This document shows, piece after piece, positions 60,269 to 64,000 of a DNA stretch of 64,000 bases. The first letter of the stretch is position 1. Every line of letters begins with the position of its first letter. The stretch is from Eremophila alpestris peregrina (taxonomy: Eukaryota > Chordata > Aves > Passeriformes > Alaudidae). Position numbers and translations under genes: made by a program. The stretch spans positions 12,728,206 through 12,792,205 of the forward strand of contig WMCF01000018.1 in the NCBI GenBank assembly GCA_009792885.1, read 5' to 3'. The notes below the pieces were generated by a model. The model searched no databases and was not told where the DNA came from. It worked only from the letters and a program-made list of their open reading frames with translations.

Positions 60269-63200
60269 CTGCAGGGAGAGAGGACAAAGAGGAAATTAGC
60301 ACCTCATGAACACTGCAGGTAAAATATGACAAAAATCTGCCTGAGTACTTAGCCCAGGTAAATCAGGATTAAGCCTTAGCACATTTTTAGAAGAACTCAA
60401 AATCTGTCTCTATTCCTTTTGAAAAGAAACAGATTTAATTTCAAAACTTCAGAGGATGGCATGCAGAAGTACATTTGGACATCAGGGCAAGGCACTGGCA
60501 ATATTTATCATTTTGGTGGCTTCTATTCTACCTTAAATTTCCCTGTTAACCACACAGAGACACAAATCCTGAGCGTAACTTCATGGATGGGTCTCTGGAT
60601 CTCCCAAGAACTGAATAAATAAAAGAGAGATTTCCTCCACCAATCCAGTATTCCAGCCCTATCCCAGCAAACTCCAGGCCCTCCAGCACTCCTCAGTCTC
60701 CCCCATACTCAGAACACCTCACCTGGCAGCAGCACAGTCTCTCACATTGTCACAGGCACTCAAAACTGCAGAAACACACACACACACAGAGAAAATAATA
60801 ATAATCGGTTTTTAGGAGCACAACAGATGCACTGCCAAGTGGTAATGAGTGGCCAAGCTGTTCCAGGAGCACTTATCCCTAAGACACATGGACAAAAACC
60901 AACCCAGCTTCATCCTGGGGCCAGAGATCAGGCTCTGCCTGTCCCCTTTCAACACCTACTGGATTTCTGTGTTGTGAGGTTCAATTTGCAAGCTGTTAAA
61001 AGGCTGTTGAGGCAATTAAAAGGCTGCTGGGAAGGAGTCTGTGATGCAGAAGGCAGGCTGGAAGTAAAGCTTTATTCACAGCCAAGTCTTGAAGGGACTC
61101 TCTCAGAATGGCCATTATAAATTGTTCTCCTAAGTAACAAATAAATCTTAGAAATTACTCATCCTTGGCTGGGGTTACTTGCACTTTGCACCTCAATTTA
61201 ACCATTCCTGTGAGGTGCTGGAGTGTGTCCAGTGAAGGGCAAGGGAGCTGGTGGAGGGATTGGAGAGTAAATCCTGTGAGGAGAGGCTGAGGGAGCTGGG
61301 AAAGGGGCTCAGCCTGGAGAAAAGGAGGCTCAGGAGGGACCTTCTTCATCTCCACAACTCCCTGGGAGGGGTTTACAGGTGGGGGTTGGCCTCTTCTCCC
61401 AAGGAACAGGGACAGGAGGAGAGGGAACAGCCCCAGGCTGTGCCAGGGCAGGCTCAGGTTGGGCATCAGGAGGAATTTCCCCATGGAAAGGGAGTTCAGG
61501 CCTTGGGATGTGCTGCCCAGGGAGGTTTGGAGTGCCCACCCCTGGAGGTGTCCAAGGAAGGGCTGGACATGGCACTCAGTGCTCTGGGCTGGGGACAGGG
61601 TGAGGATCAGGCACAGGTTGGACTTGGAGGTCTTGGGGGGCTTTTCCAACATTAATAATTCCATGTTCTGTGAGAATTGTCCAAGTTTCAGCCACTGCAG
61701 AGACTGAGGCACCCTCAGTGTGCCATTCTCATCCTACTCACTTTCCTGAGGATGAGATGTGTTTTTTTACACTTCCTCATCAGTTTTGACATGTTCTGCC
61801 CTTTTGGGGGAAAGTGCCAGCAATTTTAGTGAGGTTTTTGAGTGACAGAATGACTACATTCTGCTGCAGGGAGTTTACCCAAATTCTACCAATGTTATAA
61901 AACTAGAAAAGAAAGAGTTTGAACAAAAGTCCTGATTGCATGAGCAGGCCTGGAAAGGGGAAAGGGAAAGGGGAAAGAAGAAAAGGAAAGGGAGACAGGG
62001 GAAAGGGAAAGGAGAAGGGGAAAGAACAAAGGGAAAGAGAGAAAGAGGAAAGAGAAAGGGGAAATGAGAAAAGTAAAAGGGAAAAGGGGAAAGAGGAAAG
62101 GAGAAAGGTAAAAGGAAAGGGGAAAAAGAAAAATAAAAGGAAGGGGGAAATGAAGAAAGTCAGCAGGAGAAAATAAACCCAGAGAAAGTGAAGAGCTCTA
62201 CAGGGTTTCCATTCATCATGAAAGCTATCAAACACAAATCAAGAGAAAAGTCCCCTGAGAGGAAACTCAGCAACCATTTTTAAAGGGTCACTGCTTCAAA
62301 GTAGATTTTGTGTCCTTCTGTCAGAACTGTGTGAATACAAATAAAGTCAACAAAGCTCCCAAGGGACAGAAAAGATATGGGGATGTCAAAGTTCCAGCAG
62401 CAGATCAAAGACAGATCTGTTGTGAAAATAGGAAAAGAAATTAAAAAACAAGAGGAGACTGTGAGTTTTAAAGGTTTTGATAATCTCGTGGATTTGCTAC
62501 TCACCTCTGCATTTGAGAAGCAATACAGGAGAGCAACAACAAAACCCTGGGACAGGGAGGGTAGGGGGAGAAAAAACATGGATTTAAAATCTAGGATCAA
62601 TGACAGACATCAGGTTTCATTCACAGTTTGTGTGAGACAACAAAGAACTCATATTTCCCAGTTTTCTGTTGGAGTTCAGGCAATGTGACACTATTTATTG
62701 AGTTTTCATAACAGAATTAAATTCCTCAATGGACTGGTGACATTTTATTTTTTATTATTGTTTTTGTACAAAGACAGCAAGGATTAACTTGCTGTTTACT
62801 GTATCCTGCAAACAAATTCTCACATAAGGCAAGCATGGAAGATGAATCATTTGCAGCACAGATCAATGTGGGCAGGCTGTGGTGGGGAAAGGGGAAGGGA
62901 GGAGCTGTTCAGTACAAAATGTACCACACACTGGCCCTGACCCTCTCAGATCCATGTTCTGAGTAGTGGAACAGCAAAATAAACACAGAGATGTCAACAT
63001 GGTTCACTGCTAAAGGGTAAGGGCAGAGTAGGTGGTTGTGTACCCTTATTTACCATCCCACCTTATGGTTATTACATGTGGAATCATTTTCAATCAGTTC
63101 ACCTTAACCCACAGACTGCTCTTCATGGCATCCTGTCATTGTTATTCCACAAAAGTAGCTCTTGTGTTTATTTTTGGGGATTATTCACACAAAGCCTGAC

Positions 63201-63498
63201 TCAGAGATTCCAAACAACAAGGGGGGCAAGCGACAGAAGAGCTCGTGAAGGAGTGAGGTGGGATGAGCTGAATTTGGACTCATTAATAAATCCTGCTCCA
63301 ATATCCAGCCTCAAGGGTGGTGTTCCAGAACAAACACCTCAACCTGCTGGACATTTTGTCCATCTTACCTGGAATGAGCCCAGGCCCAGCTCGATGTAAA
63401 GCCGAGCCTCCAGCCCAGTGCTCTCCGGGAAAAAGGCAAACACAATGTAGTGCACCCCAAAGAGGGGGATCAACAGTAACGTGGACTTTGCAAGTCGC
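60080..63498 (-). CDS. GHRHR: Class B1 GPCR, GHRH-receptor-like, last three coding exons (5'-partial)
   Basis: Exons on the minus strand are 63498-63369, 62546-62505 and 60268-60080, giving 119 residues and a stop. They cover TM6 to the C-terminus. TM6 reads [23 protein letters not shown]3/TM7 reads [19 protein letters not shown], whose [18 protein letters not shown] pattern matches GHRHR better than VIP or secretin receptors by recall. Exon lengths equal those of ADCYAP1R1. In mammals GHRHR neighbours ADCYAP1R1 but points the same way; here the two converge. A GHRH-like-peptide (PRP-type) receptor paralogue is the main alternative. Upstream exons lie beyond base 64000. The family is certain; the exact gene is not. 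Confidence 0.68.
60775..60790. repeat. Short (CA)n
   Basis: ACACACACACACACAG in the last intron of the GHRHR-like gene. Confidence 0.9.
61180..61690 (+). mobile_element. CR1 LINE 3'-end fragment, sense orientation
   Basis: GTGAGGAGAGGCTGAGGGAG, GGGGCTCAGCCTGGAGAAAA and TTCCCCATGGAAAGGGAGTT are forward CR1 sequence. It ends near TAATAATTCCATGTTCTGTG. It lies in the last intron of the GHRHR-like gene, next to the right inverted-repeat arm. Confidence 0.92.
61875..62386 (-). repeat. Right arm of a large inverted repeat
   Basis: Reverse complement of 58956-59380. It is longer because its GGGAAA-type purine tract (about 61955-62160) is expanded and more regular. It lies inside the last intron of the GHRHR-like gene, so the pre-mRNA contains both arms. 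Confidence 0.9.
62505..62546 (-). CDS. GHRHR: GHRHR-like exon: TM7
   Basis: 42 nt between a minus-strand TGTCCCAG acceptor and a GTGAGT donor. It encodes GFVVALLYCFSNAE, homologous residue for residue to the 42-nt TM7 exon of ADCYAP1R1. Confidence 0.95.
63369..63498 (-). CDS. GHRHR: GHRHR-like exon: ICL3, TM6, ECL3, TM7 start
   Basis: 130 nt. The minus-strand acceptor is TTTCGCAG and the donor is CAG|GTAAGATG. It encodes [40 protein letters not shown] and SFQ. It starts by completing a split codon with one base, the same phase as the ADCYAP1R1 exon at 44262. Confidence 0.95.
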
Positions 63499-64000
63499 CT
63501 GCGAAAGCAAGAATTAAAGAAAAATGCACTGTTAGTAGCAGGGAGTGAGTGACAGCAATTATATGTTGGGACATCTTTAAATTCAGAGGGCAGCTCCAAA
63601 TGGAGGCAGAGAAGTTATGGGAAGGTCCTGTGACTGCACTGATGGGATCCCCAGTGACTGGGAACAGCCAGGACTAGGCTTGGTTACAGATTCTATCTGC
63701 TACTGCAAAGAATTTAAAGGAAATTATCTGCATCTTTACGTGGACATTTGTGTGGAAAGGACTGGGAGTGAGATGGGTTCACCACCTGACATTTAGGGTT
63801 TACACTTTCACGCTTTTGAAGTTTCATACTTTATACTTTGCTCTTTGTCCCCCACACATCCATCCCACACTTCTTCCCCTGCAGGAAAGCAAAATGTGAT
63901 ATTTGGGATGAAAAAGAAAGTTCACATTGTCATTTCTGCTCTTTCTGTTAAAAGGGGAGTAGAAGTTTCTGTTCTACCCATAAAAGATTTCTTACAGCAG
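63499..64000 (-). other. GHRHR-like intron, nothing further recognised
   Basis: Sequence upstream of the TM6 exon on the minus strand. I looked for the TM5/ICL3 exon (family motif N-E-S-S-I-Y) and did not find it before the window edge. Confidence 0.6.

Noticed and set aside
60039..60332. 97-codon minus-strand frame over the GHRHR-like terminal exon
   Set aside because: It is a shadow in another frame; the real exon is 60268-60080, fixed by splice phase and homology.
61155..61712. 185-codon minus-strand and 134-codon plus-strand open frames
   Set aside because: They lie on a CR1 fragment; they are repeat sequence, not receptor exons.
1..64000. Bacterial-type systems (CRISPR, operons, phage defence)
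   Set aside because: Split genes with GT-AG introns, CR1 LINEs and avian LTRs show a vertebrate nuclear genome; no such system is present.

Overview
The window is vertebrate nuclear DNA, most likely from a passerine bird. It is mostly intron. It carries many 3'-end fragments of CR1 LINEs, the main avian retroposon, and two stretches I recognise as passerine-type endogenous retrovirus LTRs (about 7.78-8.24 kb and 15.53-16.09 kb). The protein-coding content belongs to the class B1 (secretin family) GPCRs. The organism call is an inference from repeat content and protein similarity; no database was searched.

Gene 1, plus strand, about 9.4-56 kb: ADCYAP1R1, the PACAP type-1 receptor (PAC1). Twelve constitutive or cassette coding exons plus the hop cassette can be placed to the base, and all reading phases join. 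The window begins inside the gene. It holds the two small alternatively spliced ectodomain exons (9409-9444 and 10103-10144), the last ectodomain exon, all seven transmembrane segments and the C-terminal tail with its stop at 48049-48051. The signal peptide and first ectodomain exons were not found and probably lie upstream. Intron 25666-44261 is 18.6 kb and contains the hop exon (38915-38998). Its tandem TTAG/CAG acceptor would give hop1 and hop2. The 3' UTR starts at 48052, contains a pyrimidine pentanucleotide array broken by a 255-base run of N, and has candidate poly(A) signals near 49.25, 51.84 and 56.14 kb.

Gene 2, minus strand, from the right edge to about 59 kb: the last three coding exons (63369-63498, 62505-62546, 60080-60268) of a second class B1 receptor, most like the growth-hormone-releasing hormone receptor (GHRHR). 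Its exon lengths (130, 42 and 189 nt) equal those of the matching ADCYAP1R1 exons. The two receptors are therefore convergent paralogues lying tail to tail. The terminal exon of gene 2 sits in the loop of a large inverted repeat (58956-59380 against 61875-62386).

Both receptors couple peptide hormones to G proteins, mainly Gs and cAMP, with PAC1 also signalling through Gq and phospholipase C. They are neuroendocrine receptors: PACAP for gene 1 and GHRH or a GHRH-like peptide for gene 2. The remaining DNA holds CR1 fragments, LTRs, microsatellites, and two unexplained antisense open stretches inside ADCYAP1R1 introns (26761-27598 and 36247-36555).
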